DNA of 14,307 bases from an uncultured Mollicutes bacterium (GCA_900543055.1 UQQI01000039.1:1-14307); one strand, 5' to 3'. Counted from the stretch's first letter, positions 6,406 to 13,598 are shown. Notes: a model not told the origin generated them from the letters alone. Program-made: numbers and translations.

Positions 6406-7380
6406 ATGTGTACAGCTATAACATATAAGACAGAAGATTTATATTTTGGACGTACTCTAGATTATGAATTTTCTTATGGAGAAGAAATTACAATAACTCC
6501 AAGAAATTATAAATTTAATTTAAAAAATGGAAAAGAACTTAGAAATCATTATGCAATGATTGGAATGGCTCATGTTTCTGATGAATATCCATTATATTAT
6601 GAAGCAGTAAATGAAAAAGGGCTTTGTATCGCAGGACTTAATTTTGTAGGAAATGCATTTTATCACGATAAGGTAGATGATAAAGAAAACATTGCTCAGT
6701 TTGAATTTATTCCATGGATTCTTAGTACATGTAGTAGTGTAGAAGATGCAAAAAAAATAGTAAAAAAAACAAATATAACAGGAGAAACTTTTTCACAGAA
6801 ATTTCCAGCAGCACAACTCCATTGGATAATTTCAGATAAAGATTCTTCTATAGTAGTTGAATCATTAAAAGAAGAAATAAAAATATATGATAATCCAACA
6901 GGCGTATTAACAAACAATCCACCATTCGATAAACAATTATTCGCACTAAACAATTATAGAAATCTTTCTGTAAAAAATAAAGATAATACATTTAGTGAAA
7001 ACATAAATTTAGATTCTTATAGTAGAGGTATGGGAGCTATCGGGCTACCTGGAGATTTATCTTCACAGTCAAGATTCATAAGAGCAACTTTTGTAAAATC
7101 AAACTCTATATCTTTAAAAGGAGAAGAAGAAAGTGTTAATCAGTTTTTTCATATAATAAATTCAGTAGAGCAAGTAAGAGGATGTTGTGAATTAGACGAT
7201 AATAAATATGAAATAACAATTTATAGTTCTTGCTGTAATGCTCAAAAAGGAATATATTATTATACTACTTATAATAATCATCAAATAAATGCAGTTGATA
7301 TGAATAAGGTTGAACTAGATTCAGAAAATTTAGTTAGATATCCAGTAATAGATAAAGAAAGTATTAATTACATAAACTAA
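6406..7380 (+). CDS. bsh: Choloylglycine hydrolase / bile salt hydrolase
   Basis: This cytoplasmic Ntn hydrolase removes glycine or taurine from conjugated bile salts. The 324-residue length matches the well-studied Clostridium perfringens enzyme. Removal of Met1 exposes the nucleophile Cys2 (MCTAITY). The other active-site residues are in place: Arg16 and Asp19 (GRTLDYE), Asn79 (GLNF), Asn170 (GVLTN) and Arg223 (QSRFIR). The end (GIYYYTTYNNHQINAVDM) is typical. The loop before GLPGD reads YSRGMG (205-210). A Ser-Arg-x motif there has been linked to taurine preference and Gly-x-Gly to glycine preference, so taurine-conjugated substrates are likely. Penicillin V acylase is the main alternative in this superfamily, but the close match to C. 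perfringens BSH argues against it. AGGAGG (6394-6399) lies 6 bases before the ATG. The gene stands alone between decayed loci and is itself intact. Confidence 0.92.
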   Translation: MCTAITYKTEDLYFGRTLDYEFSYGEEITITPRNYKFNLKNGKELRNHYAMIGMAHVSDEYPLYYEAVNEKGLCIAGLNFVGNAFYHDKVDDKENIAQFEFIPWILSTCSSVEDAKKIVKKTNITGETFSQKFPAAQLHWIISDKDSSIVVESLKEEIKIYDNPTGVLTNNPPFDKQLFALNNYRNLSVKNKDNTFSENINLDSYSRGMGAIGLPGDLSSQSRFIRATFVKSNSISLKGEEESVNQFFHIINSVEQVRGCCELDDNKYEITIYSSCCNAQKGIYYYTTYNNHQINAVDMNKVELDSENLVRYPVIDKESINYIN

Positions 7381-7443
7381 CAAGTAACTAAAAAATAAGA
7401 AAGTAGAAGAAAATATATGACAAATTATTGATATCCATTTTTA

Positions 7444-7473
7444 TTGAATATTTTATTTGTGACATGCTATAAT
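7444..7473 (+). promoter_or_regulatory. Promoter of the zinc-ribbon membrane gene
   Basis: TTGAAT (7444-7449), an 18-bp spacer and TATAAT (7468-7473) with an extended TGC just before it. A start near 7480 leaves a short leader with AGGGAG at 7486-7491. Confidence 0.6.
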
Positions 7474-7501
7474 TTGATTATGAATAGGGAGTGTTTATTT
7501 T

Positions 7502-8134
7502 ATGTAATTAAAAGAACTAAAATGTAAAAATTGTGGAGCAAAGATTGAATTAGAAGAAGGTAAAACTGAAGTAACATGTAAATATTGCAATACTACTTTT
7601 AAAGTTGATGACGAATATAGTAAAGCATACAATTACACAAAAGGCGTATTAAAAGTTCAAAATGAACAAACGCACGAAAGATTAAATGAATATAATAATA
7701 ATATGATAGGTAAAGCAACAAAATGGATATCAGCAGTAATATTTTTAATGGCATTTCTAATTATAGTAGCTATAATTGGAACTTTAATTTATGATAGTAC
7801 AAGTTTAAATTCAAAAAATAACAAAGAAAATATTGTAGATAAATCAGATAATAACGATGATAATGATTTTGATGCCCAATGGTTTAATATGAAATTCTCT
7901 GAATTTAATGGTACAAAATCAACTTTCTTTATTAAAGGTTACTTAGATAGAATAGTAACGAATAATAAAACTGAAAAAGAACACATAATAACAGTAAAAT
8001 ATCTTGATAAAGAAACATCAGATTCAGATGAGATAGTTGCAATAAAAAAGTCCCTTGCAGAAAATGGTGAATATGAGTTGTCAATGGACTATGATGAAAA
8101 AGGTTTCTTTAATAAACTAACAATTGTTGAATAG
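7502..8134 (+). pseudogene. Zinc-ribbon, single-pass membrane protein with a stop at codon 2
   Basis: From the ATG at 7502 the next codon is TAA (7505-7507). The same frame then runs 208 codons without interruption. It encodes a zinc ribbon with CKNC (codons 8-11) and CKYC (26-29), a charged linker, one transmembrane helix (about 75-97), an Asp/Asn-rich spacer and a soluble C-terminal domain of about 90 residues. Related proteins, as I recall them, begin Met-x-Leu-Lys-Glu-x-Lys-Cys, so the stop hits an ordinary second residue. AGGGAG (7486-7491) is 10 bases before the ATG. The next in-frame ATG (7703, 143 codons) has no ribosome binding site and would drop the ribbon. Expression, if any, would need readthrough, a rare start codon or a different true sequence. 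The soluble domain is not recognised. Confidence 0.7.
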
Positions 8135-8152
8135 ATTAATTCTATTCTTTTT
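8129..8152 (+). terminator. Rho-independent terminator overlapping the zinc-ribbon gene's stop
   Basis: GAATAGA (8129-8135) and TCTATTC (8141-8147) form a 7-bp stem with a TTAAT loop and a T-rich tail. The gene's TAG is inside the left arm. Confidence 0.65.
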
Positions 8153-8154
8153 CT

Positions 8155-8400
8155 TTTCTTGCTGTGTAAAAAGTATTTAAATAGAAAAATTACCATGTTG
8201 TAATTTGTGATATGGATGAAGTAAATATAGATAAATAAATATAAATTTAAAAAGAATAATTCTTTGTCCTAATAGAAAATTACAATAATGATTAAACAAC
8301 ATTCTGACCAACAATGCAACAATTCGTATTATTTCATCTCAATTTAATAAAAGAAAACCATATGAATAGATATAAACAATTCTTATATATAAAATAAGCA
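8155..8400 (+). other. AT-rich intergenic region, nothing recognised
   Basis: Both strands are full of stop codons and no RNA gene or long inverted repeat is visible. A 22-codon + strand stretch near 8301-8366 is open but has no start or ribosome binding site. Confidence 0.5.
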
Positions 8401-8407
8401 AAATAAA

Positions 8408-8436
8408 TTGACTTTATAAATTCATGATGTTAGTAT
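8408..8436 (+). promoter_or_regulatory. Sigma-A-type promoter of the GH25 wall hydrolase gene
   Basis: TTGACT (8408-8413), a 17-bp spacer and TAGTAT (8431-8436) make the best full -35/-10 pair in the window. The start near 8443 gives a short leader carrying AAGGAG (8448-8453). Confidence 0.7.
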
Positions 8437-8460
8437 AGACAACGTTGAAGGAGAAGTATT

Positions 8461-10275
8461 ATGAAAATTAAAAATCTAAATCTCAGTCAAAAATGCAAAG
8501 GCTTTCTTAAAAATAATCAAAAAGTGTTATTAAAAAGAGTGTTACCTATTGCCATGGCAGGTGTTATTGGGGTTACAGCATCAGGAATATCAAGTAGTAA
8601 AGTTTCAAAACCCAAAGGCGAAAGTATCGGATACACAAATGTTATACCAAACTTTGAATATAGCATAGACGGAAATGACTTTGTTATTTTAGATGTAGGG
8701 AGTTATAAAAACTTCAAAGTATCTAAATTACTTACAAATTATAAGTTAAAATATTGTGATAAAAAAGATATAGAAAACGGTTTAATTATTTCAACAAATG
8801 CAGATACTGAAGGAGAAATTTTAAAAGAAGTTTTATATTTGAAAGACATTATGAAAGAGTATAACACAGAATTACCTGCATATTTAAACATTGATAAAAT
8901 AGTTCAAAATAGTAGTTTAGATAATTCAAGAAAAAGAAATTTAATCACTTCATTTTTAGAAAAATGCACAACTAATAATATATATGTAGGGGTTACTGGA
9001 AAAGATACAAATCTTAAATTAATGAAAGATAATTTAGGAATAGACGACTATGACGCTTTAGTAATAAAAAATAATGATACGATTTCTTATGATGGAAACT
9101 ACAATTATTATGTAGAAAACAAAAAAATATACAAAAAAAATGAAGAATTAGATTTAGCAAAAGTAATTAAAGATAAAGATTTAAATAACAAAGACAGATT
9201 TAGAGGAGATGCTACTTACACATATCACAAAGGTGATAGTTTGGACGAGATAGCATTAACTACAGGTTTGAGTGTAGATGATATTTTATATTACAATAAT
9301 ATACGCCATTTTCCCTCTCTCTTACAAGACTTTTCAATTAGAGATTTAATTTTCGATAAAAACTTATCTGATGGTCAAAAATTATATATTCCGTCAACAA
9401 CAGCAAAAGCTAAATCAATTAATGATTCAGAAAAGGTTGAATATGAAAAAAGTGAAGAATTACTAAGGGGTGCTGATATATCTGCATATAACACTGTATC
9501 AAATTGGGAAGATATGGCTAAACAGTTTCAATATTTAATTTTAAAAGCTGGAGAAGGAACGACTAAAGATCCAAAATATGAAAGTTTTGCATCATCAGCC
9601 GCTCAAAATAATATTCCAATAGGAATTTACGTTGTAAATACAGCAGATTCGAGACTAAACGAAAATGATATAAGAAAACAAGTAGAGCAAGAAGCGGCAC
9701 TTGCAATAGAACAAGCCTCATATAGACAAGTTGATTATCCAATATACATCGACTTAGAAAAAGCAAGAACAGAGAAAATAGAAGATAAAGATTTAAAAAT
9801 AATATTAGAAACATGGTATAAAAAGATAGTCGAAGCAGGATATATTCCCGGAATTTATACAAGTGGATCAATTGCAACAAAAATATATAACTCAATTGAT
9901 GAATCACTATATAATGAATATTCGCTATGGTACGCCTATGGTGAAAAATATAGTATTCCAACATCATATGATCAAGTAGAGTCACCAAGCGGTAGTGGAT
10001 TATATGCATGGAATAGAGACGATGTAGTAATGCAGCAAGCTAGTGAAGCAGGAACAGGATCAGCAGGAGGAAATGGTTCAGGATACATTGATGTAGATTA
10101 TTCAAAAATAGACTATACAAAACCACATATAACAAACAAAACAATTGTTACAGGTATAGAAAGTGAAAGTCTATCTTCTGCTGATATTAATCTAGCATCT
10201 GCTCTATTAATTGGAGCAGGAGCAATCGGAATAATAAGGGGTAAAAAGAAGAAAAAGGGTTATGCGAAGAAGTAG
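8461..10275 (+). CDS. Membrane-anchored wall hydrolase: degenerate GH25, LysM, GH25 lysozyme
   Basis: The 604-residue protein starts with a basic stretch and a hydrophobic segment (about 26-44), an export signal or anchor. Residues about 72-215 look like a worn GH25 (muramidase) domain: FVILDVGSYKNF and a strand PAYLNIDKI, where the catalytic Asp-x-Glu is replaced by Asn143-Ile-Asp145. A LysM follows (about 253-311), beginning YTYHKGDSLDEIA and ending GQKLYIPS, with a long insertion. The second GH25 (336-553) is intact: RGADISAYN with Asp339, YILKAGEGTTKDPKY, PIYIDLEKA with Asp431 and Glu433, and VMQQASEAGTG. It would cut the N-acetylmuramic acid linkage of peptidoglycan. The C-terminus has a Gly/Ala/Ile-rich helix (578-592) and a Lys-rich tail, so the enzyme is probably held in the membrane or wall. 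AAGGAG (8448-8453) is 7 bases before the ATG. Own promoter and terminator make it monocistronic. Confidence 0.9.
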   Translation: MKIKNLNLSQKCKGFLKNNQKVLLKRVLPIAMAGVIGVTASGISSSKVSKPKGESIGYTNVIPNFEYSIDGNDFVILDVGSYKNFKVSKLLTNYKLKYCDKKDIENGLIISTNADTEGEILKEVLYLKDIMKEYNTELPAYLNIDKIVQNSSLDNSRKRNLITSFLEKCTTNNIYVGVTGKDTNLKLMKDNLGIDDYDALVIKNNDTISYDGNYNYYVENKKIYKKNEELDLAKVIKDKDLNNKDRFRGDATYTYHKGDSLDEIALTTGLSVDDILYYNNIRHFPSLLQDFSIRDLIFDKNLSDGQKLYIPSTTAKAKSINDSEKVEYEKSEELLRGADISAYNTVSNWEDMAKQFQYLILKAGEGTTKDPKYESFASSAAQNNIPIGIYVVNTADSRLNENDIRKQVEQEAALAIEQASYRQVDYPIYIDLEKARTEKIEDKDLKIILETWYKKIVEAGYIPGIYTSGSIATKIYNSIDESLYNEYSLWYAYGEKYSIPTSYDQVESPSGSGLYAWNRDDVVMQQASEAGTGSAGGNGSGYIDVDYSKIDYTKPHITNKTIVTGIESESLSSADINLASALLIGAGAIGIIRGKKKKKGYAKK

Positions 10276-10298
10276 TTTTAAACTACTTCTTTAATTTT
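10267..10298 (+). terminator. Rho-independent terminator of the GH25 gene
   Basis: AAGAAGTAG (10267-10275) pairs with CTACTTCTT (10283-10291) around a TTTTAAA loop (the inner bases can extend the stem), followed by a T-rich tail. The stop codon is part of the left arm. Confidence 0.7.
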
Positions 10299-10369
10299 GA
10301 TAAGAAATTTTAAATCATGAAAATTGTATTTATATTACTGACTATTTTTTACTTATATAAACAAAAATA

Positions 10370-10375
10370 TATAAT
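10370..10375 (+). promoter_or_regulatory. Possible -10 element for the 10416-11111 gene pair
   Basis: A perfect TATAAT lies 40 bp before the ATG at 10416; the -35 (TTTTAC at 10347-10352) is weak. Confidence 0.35.
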
Positions 10376-10415
10376 AAGCAACAAATAAAATTGAAGAATC
10401 TAGTGCGGAGGAAAT

Positions 10416-10575
10416 ATGGACTTTATTAGAAAAGATGGAAGAATTGATATAGATACAGAAATAGAAAACAGGAATAAAAGTACCATATGATGTAAAGAAA
10501 ATTGTGAAAGTTGTTATACTTAATAATATAAAAATGATTAATGAAACATATACTGAAGGGGGAAAAGTAAGATGA
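10416..10575 (+). pseudogene. Small gene with a frameshift, unknown function
   Basis: CGGAGG (10406-10411) precedes ATG 10416, which opens MDFIRKDGRIDIDTEIE. Frame 0 then stops at TGA 10488-10490 after 24 codons. From the AAAA run at 10465-10468 the +1 frame gives TGIKVPYDVKKIVKVVILNN and then a helix ending EGGKVR, and stops at TGA 10573-10575. Removing one A from that run would give one continuous protein of about 52 residues with the sensible join IETGIKVPYDV. The final TGA overlaps the ATG of the next gene (ATGA), as in a coupled operon. The second half looks like a small helical DNA-binding or regulatory protein, but I do not recognise it. Either an inactivated gene or a single-base error in the sequence. 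Confidence 0.6.
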
Positions 10576-11111
10576 AAGGAAAAAAAGTAATAGAATTTAT
10601 ATCTTCCAACGTAGAAAATATATCTATAAATCTTCATTTTGTATTTGGTTTGAATACAGAACAAATAAAAGATTTAATTTTAAATTTGGCTAAAGCATTT
10701 AAATATAATGAAAATTTAGCTAATAAAAACCAATCATTGGAAGTTTTTTCTTTTGAAAATTGTAATAAATTAAAAAAAGAATTATTAAATTTAGGATTAA
10801 ACTTAGATACAATAGAAAAAGTAATTGTAAAATCACCGGTAATTCTACTTTATTCAAATCAATTAGATTCAGTATATTATTTATTTAAAAACAAAAAATA
10901 TTGTGGTTATACAATTCTTGATGATGACAAATATGTTACATACCTTTTGAATGAAAATATAAAAAGTAATGTTATTTCCAATAATTATGTTAATGACAAT
11001 ATGTTAAAGTACTATAAAGTTAATGACTATAAAAAAGAAGTATTTGATAGTTTAGAAAGTCAATTTAAATTAAAAAATTATTATTTTAAAAAAAAGTCCG
11101 TAAAAAGATAG
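10572..11111 (+). CDS. Hypothetical protein with an mTERF-like helical motif
   Basis: I cannot name this 179-residue soluble protein. It has no signal peptide or membrane segment and appears mostly helical. Residues 66-106 (KLKKELLNLGLNLDTIEKV, then KSPVILLYSNQLDSVYYLF) follow the pattern of an mTERF repeat: a helix, 'lG.s...i..ii...P.iL..s', then a further helix that begins the next unit. mTERF proteins bind nucleic acid through stacks of such units; here only one clear unit and perhaps a second, weaker one (about 25-60) are visible, so nucleic-acid binding is a guess. A run of G (10558-10562) lies 9 bases before the ATG, and the start overlaps the stop of the frameshifted small gene by ATGA. 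A terminator follows directly at 11110-11135. Confidence 0.65.
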   Translation: MKGKKVIEFISSNVENISINLHFVFGLNTEQIKDLILNLAKAFKYNENLANKNQSLEVFSFENCNKLKKELLNLGLNLDTIEKVIVKSPVILLYSNQLDSVYYLFKNKKYCGYTILDDDKYVTYLLNENIKSNVISNNYVNDNMLKYYKVNDYKKEVFDSLESQFKLKNYYFKKKSVKR

Positions 11112-11135
11112 CTTCATTTTGAAGTTATTTTTTTT
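11110..11135 (+). terminator. Rho-independent terminator
   Basis: AGCTTCA (11110-11116) pairs with TGAAGTT (11120-11126, one G-T pair) over a TTT loop, then ATTTTTTTT. It includes the end of the upstream stop codon. Confidence 0.75.
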
Positions 11136-11167
11136 GCATTTAAGAATATTCTTTAATGAGGTGAATT

Positions 11168-11839
11168 ATGCAAACTTATACAGTGAAAAAAGGAGATACT
11201 CTGTATGGAATAAGTAATCAATTTGGCGTATCAGTTGTAGATTTGAAAAATTTAAATAATTTAAAAGATAACAATTTAAAAATTGGGCAAGTATTAAAAA
11301 TATCACAAAACTCAGGTACAAACCCAGACTCCACCATAAATTATATAGTAAAGAAAGGAGACTCTTTATACTCAATTGCTAGGGTATATAAAACAACAGT
11401 CCAAGAAATCCAGAAACTAAACAATTTAAAATCTAACACATTAAGTATTGGACAAGAATTACAAATACCAGAAAATTATGTAAATGATGCCAGTGCAAAT
11501 TTACCAACTTATATTAATTACACAGTAAAAAAAGGAGATTCACTATACAGTATTGCTAAGAAACATGGTATTACAACAGATACTATTATTAAAGATAATG
11601 CTTTAAAAAATAATTTGTTAAGCATTGGTCAAAATCTAAAAATAAGAACAAAAAAAGAATCAATTGTTGAAGAATGCTTTGGAAATGAATCATCTGATAA
11701 GAACATTGAATACATTGTAAAAAAAGGAGACTCATTATATTCAATAGCTAAAAAATATAATACTGATGTATCTACAATAATGAAAAATAATAATTTAAAG
11801 TCCAGTAATTTAAGTATTGGACAAATATTAAAAATATAG
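11168..11839 (+). CDS. Four-LysM peptidoglycan-binding protein without signal peptide
   Basis: The 223-residue protein is almost nothing but LysM domains, at about 2-45, 58-100, 117-159 and 181-223. Each begins YTVKKGDSLYSIA or a close variant and ends with the L.IGQ.L.I signature. LysM binds N-acetylglucosamine sugars of peptidoglycan or chitin. Linkers are short (about 12-22 residues). There is no signal peptide and no membrane segment, unusual for a wall-binding protein but usual for spore-coat or cortex proteins such as SafA and SpoVID, which are made in the mother cell. GAGGTG (11158-11163) is 4 bases before the ATG. It is the first of three tightly packed genes (8-bp gap to the next). 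No promoter is obvious in the 30 bp after the upstream terminator. Confidence 0.88.
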   Translation: MQTYTVKKGDTLYGISNQFGVSVVDLKNLNNLKDNNLKIGQVLKISQNSGTNPDSTINYIVKKGDSLYSIARVYKTTVQEIQKLNNLKSNTLSIGQELQIPENYVNDASANLPTYINYTVKKGDSLYSIAKKHGITTDTIIKDNALKNNLLSIGQNLKIRTKKESIVEECFGNESSDKNIEYIVKKGDSLYSIAKKYNTDVSTIMKNNNLKSSNLSIGQILKI

Positions 11840-11847
11840 GAGATAAA

Positions 11848-12255
11848 ATGAATAACGTAAATATAACAGACAGTAATTTCATTTCAACTATTGTCTATAA
11901 AAAATTTATGATTGAAAATACAGGAAGAGGAATTTTAAATATAAGAGCATCGTTTGCAAATCAAGCTCTTCCAATTACAAATTTAAAAGTAGTTGTTAGT
12001 AAAGAAATAGAAAATTATAATGTAATTTTTTATGAAGGCGTAACAAATATTTCTGGACTCATTGAAAAAATATCACTGCCAACTCCCCCTAAAGAAAATG
12101 ATGATTTAATAGCACCAAAAAATACAACATATAAAATAACTACACTTTATAATAATAGGGAATATACATACGTAGTAAATATGTATGATGGAATTTGTGT
12201 TGTTCAAAATATTAATATTGTTCCATCAAATGAAAGGAAATATTATGTCAATTAG
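11848..12255 (+). CDS. Small beta-sandwich-like protein of the LysM/SpoIID block
   Basis: The 135-residue protein has no signal peptide or membrane helix. Its core, GILNIRASFANQALPITNL then a strand and VTNISGLIEKISLPTP, follows the pattern of carboxypeptidase-regulatory/CnaB-like beta-sandwich modules ('G.l.v.v.....PI.na.V.v ... T...G.i..i.Lp.p'). In clostridial relatives, as I recall, such a module is found next to or fused with the SpoIID-like/PG-binding protein encoded next. AGGAG (11838-11842) overlaps the stop of the LysM gene and is 5 bases before the ATG. Its own end overlaps the next gene by 11 bases (12245-12255), so all three genes are translationally linked. A structural or adaptor role at the spore or cell wall is inferred. 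Confidence 0.75.
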   Translation: MNNVNITDSNFISTIVYKKFMIENTGRGILNIRASFANQALPITNLKVVVSKEIENYNVIFYEGVTNISGLIEKISLPTPPKENDDLIAPKNTTYKITTLYNNREYTYVVNMYDGICVVQNINIVPSNERKYYVN

Positions 12256-13327
12256 GTATCCAATTGTTCCAAATATGATAGTAGTACATTTAGGTGCACC
12301 AAATGTAAATGCAAGAGATATAACAATACCATTTACAAGTTACATTTCAAATGTAGCAGCAAGTGAGTTATATCCAACATGGCCAAAAAATGCCTTAATT
12401 GCAAATATTTATGCAATTATTTCATTTACAATGAATAGACTCTATAACGAATGGTATAAATCTAAAGGATATAATTTTGACGTTACTTCACTTCCTGCAT
12501 ATGATCAAACATATACAGAAAACAGATCAACATACGAAAATATTGATAACATAGTTCAAGAAATATTTAATAACTATGTCATAAAAGGAGATAGTATTCA
12601 ACCATATTTTACAAGTTATTGTGATGGAAGAAAAACTACATGTAATGGACTCTCTCAGTGGGGAACTGTTTCTCTTTCAAATCAAGGAAAAACCCCTCTT
12701 CAAATATTAAAGTATTATTATGGAAATGATATATCAATTAAATTTGATGCCGAAGTAGGAGACGGAATTCTAGGATATCCTGGTTACGATGTAGGTCTTG
12801 GTAGTTTTGGAAATCCTGTATTACTAATAGAAAGAGATTTAAAAAGAATAAGATATAACTATCCTGCTATACCACAAATAACGGATACGTTAGGAATATA
12901 TACAACAGAAGTAGAAAATGCTGTAAGAAAATTCCAAGAAATATTTTCACTAAATGTAACAGGAATAGTAAACAAAGCCACTTGGTACAAAATAAAATAC
13001 ATTTATAATAGTGTCAAAAAATTAGGTGAACTATCATCAGAAGGCCTAACTGAAGATGAAGCAACACTTTTATACTCAGATAAATTATCGTTAGGAACAA
13101 CTGGAATTGATGTCGAATATATTCATTACTTTTTAGATGCTCTTGCATTCATGGACCCTGATATTCCAAGACTTCAAACAAACTCAATATATTCAGAAAA
13201 TACTGTAACAATGGTAAAAGCATTTCAAAAGAAATATAAACTTCCAGTTACAGGAGAATTTACTTACAATGACTTCAAAACATTAATTGATATATATAAT
13301 AAAATCCTTTTTATAAATACAATTTGA
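12245..13327 (+). CDS. SpoIID-like domain protein with two C-terminal peptidoglycan-binding domains
   Basis: Residues about 25-168 resemble the SpoIID/LytB fold. ITIPFTSYISNVAASELYPTW contains the family's catalytic Glu (Glu41 here), followed by the helix NALIANIYAIISFTMNRLY. Later CDGRKTTCNGLSQWGTVSLS and ILKYYYGNDISI match the 'G..GvGmSQwGA ... IL.yYY' end; Cys126 and Cys133 could pair or bind metal. SpoIID is a lytic transglycosylase acting on denuded glycan during engulfment. Two PG_binding_1-type helical domains follow (about 187-258 and 281-353), with VRKFQEIFSLNVTGIVNKATW and VKAFQKKYKLPVTGEFTY. The ATG at 12245 is chosen because AAAGGA (12233-12238) is 6 bases before it; an in-frame ATG at 12185 has no such site and overlaps the upstream gene by 71 bases. 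There is no signal peptide. The gene ends at a composition change. Confidence 0.88.
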   Translation: MSIRYPIVPNMIVVHLGAPNVNARDITIPFTSYISNVAASELYPTWPKNALIANIYAIISFTMNRLYNEWYKSKGYNFDVTSLPAYDQTYTENRSTYENIDNIVQEIFNNYVIKGDSIQPYFTSYCDGRKTTCNGLSQWGTVSLSNQGKTPLQILKYYYGNDISIKFDAEVGDGILGYPGYDVGLGSFGNPVLLIERDLKRIRYNYPAIPQITDTLGIYTTEVENAVRKFQEIFSLNVTGIVNKATWYKIKYIYNSVKKLGELSSEGLTEDEATLLYSDKLSLGTTGIDVEYIHYFLDALAFMDPDIPRLQTNSIYSENTVTMVKAFQKKYKLPVTGEFTYNDFKTLIDIYNKILFINTI

Positions 13328-13335
13328 TAACCGGA

Positions 13336-13598
13336 GGTTTTTCACGAATAGTTGAACATAATTATCTTACTAAGAGCAGAGGAAAACAAGGTTATGATGA
13401 AGGAGATATATTTACACTAATGATGGTTTATGCTTCCAAAGATGGTATTGATGAAAGTTTGAACCTTTGGGAATGGTGCCAAATATAATCTTTAGTGAAT
13501 TAGCAGTATATATAAAAACCGGAAAACAAATTCGGTGCAAGATAGATAAAGCTTTAGAAATCATTCGTGGTAATAAATATAGGTGGGTGATTTTATGA
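13336..13598 (+). pseudogene. Fragmented gene of unknown family (frameshift, no start)
   Basis: From 13336 a frame encodes GFSRIVEHNYLTKSRGKQGY, then DEGDIFTLMMVYASKDGIDE and SLNLWEWCQI, and stops at TAA 13486-13488. The -1 frame from about 13479 continues PNIIFSELAVYIKTGKQI and then ALEIIRGNKY to TGA 13596-13598. The two halves look like one helical protein of about 87 residues broken by a single-base indel near 13478. No start codon with a ribosome binding site opens it, so its 5' end may also be missing, possibly at the junction with the SpoIID-like gene. Its TGA overlaps the next ATG (ATGA), so it was operonic with the following gene. I do not recognise the family. Confidence 0.55.

Noticed and set aside
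6696..6953. Minus-strand open frame inside the bile salt hydrolase gene.
   Set aside because: Shadow of a secure coding sequence; no start signals.
9563..10009. 148-codon minus-strand frame inside the GH25 gene.
   Set aside because: The translation is low-complexity and Leu/Tyr/His-rich, typical of antisense to AT-rich coding DNA; the + strand carries the catalytic GH25 domain.
10353..10664. Minus-strand hydrophobic open frame.
   Set aside because: It overlaps the frameshifted small gene and the start of the mTERF-like gene, both with ribosome binding sites; the hydrophobicity comes from antisense poly-A/T.
11166..11375. Minus-strand open frame within the LysM gene.
   Set aside because: Shadow of a repeat-structured, unambiguous LysM coding sequence.
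12185..12244. Upstream in-frame ATG as start of the SpoIID-like gene.
   Set aside because: No ribosome binding site, and it adds 20 residues that are just another frame of the preceding gene.
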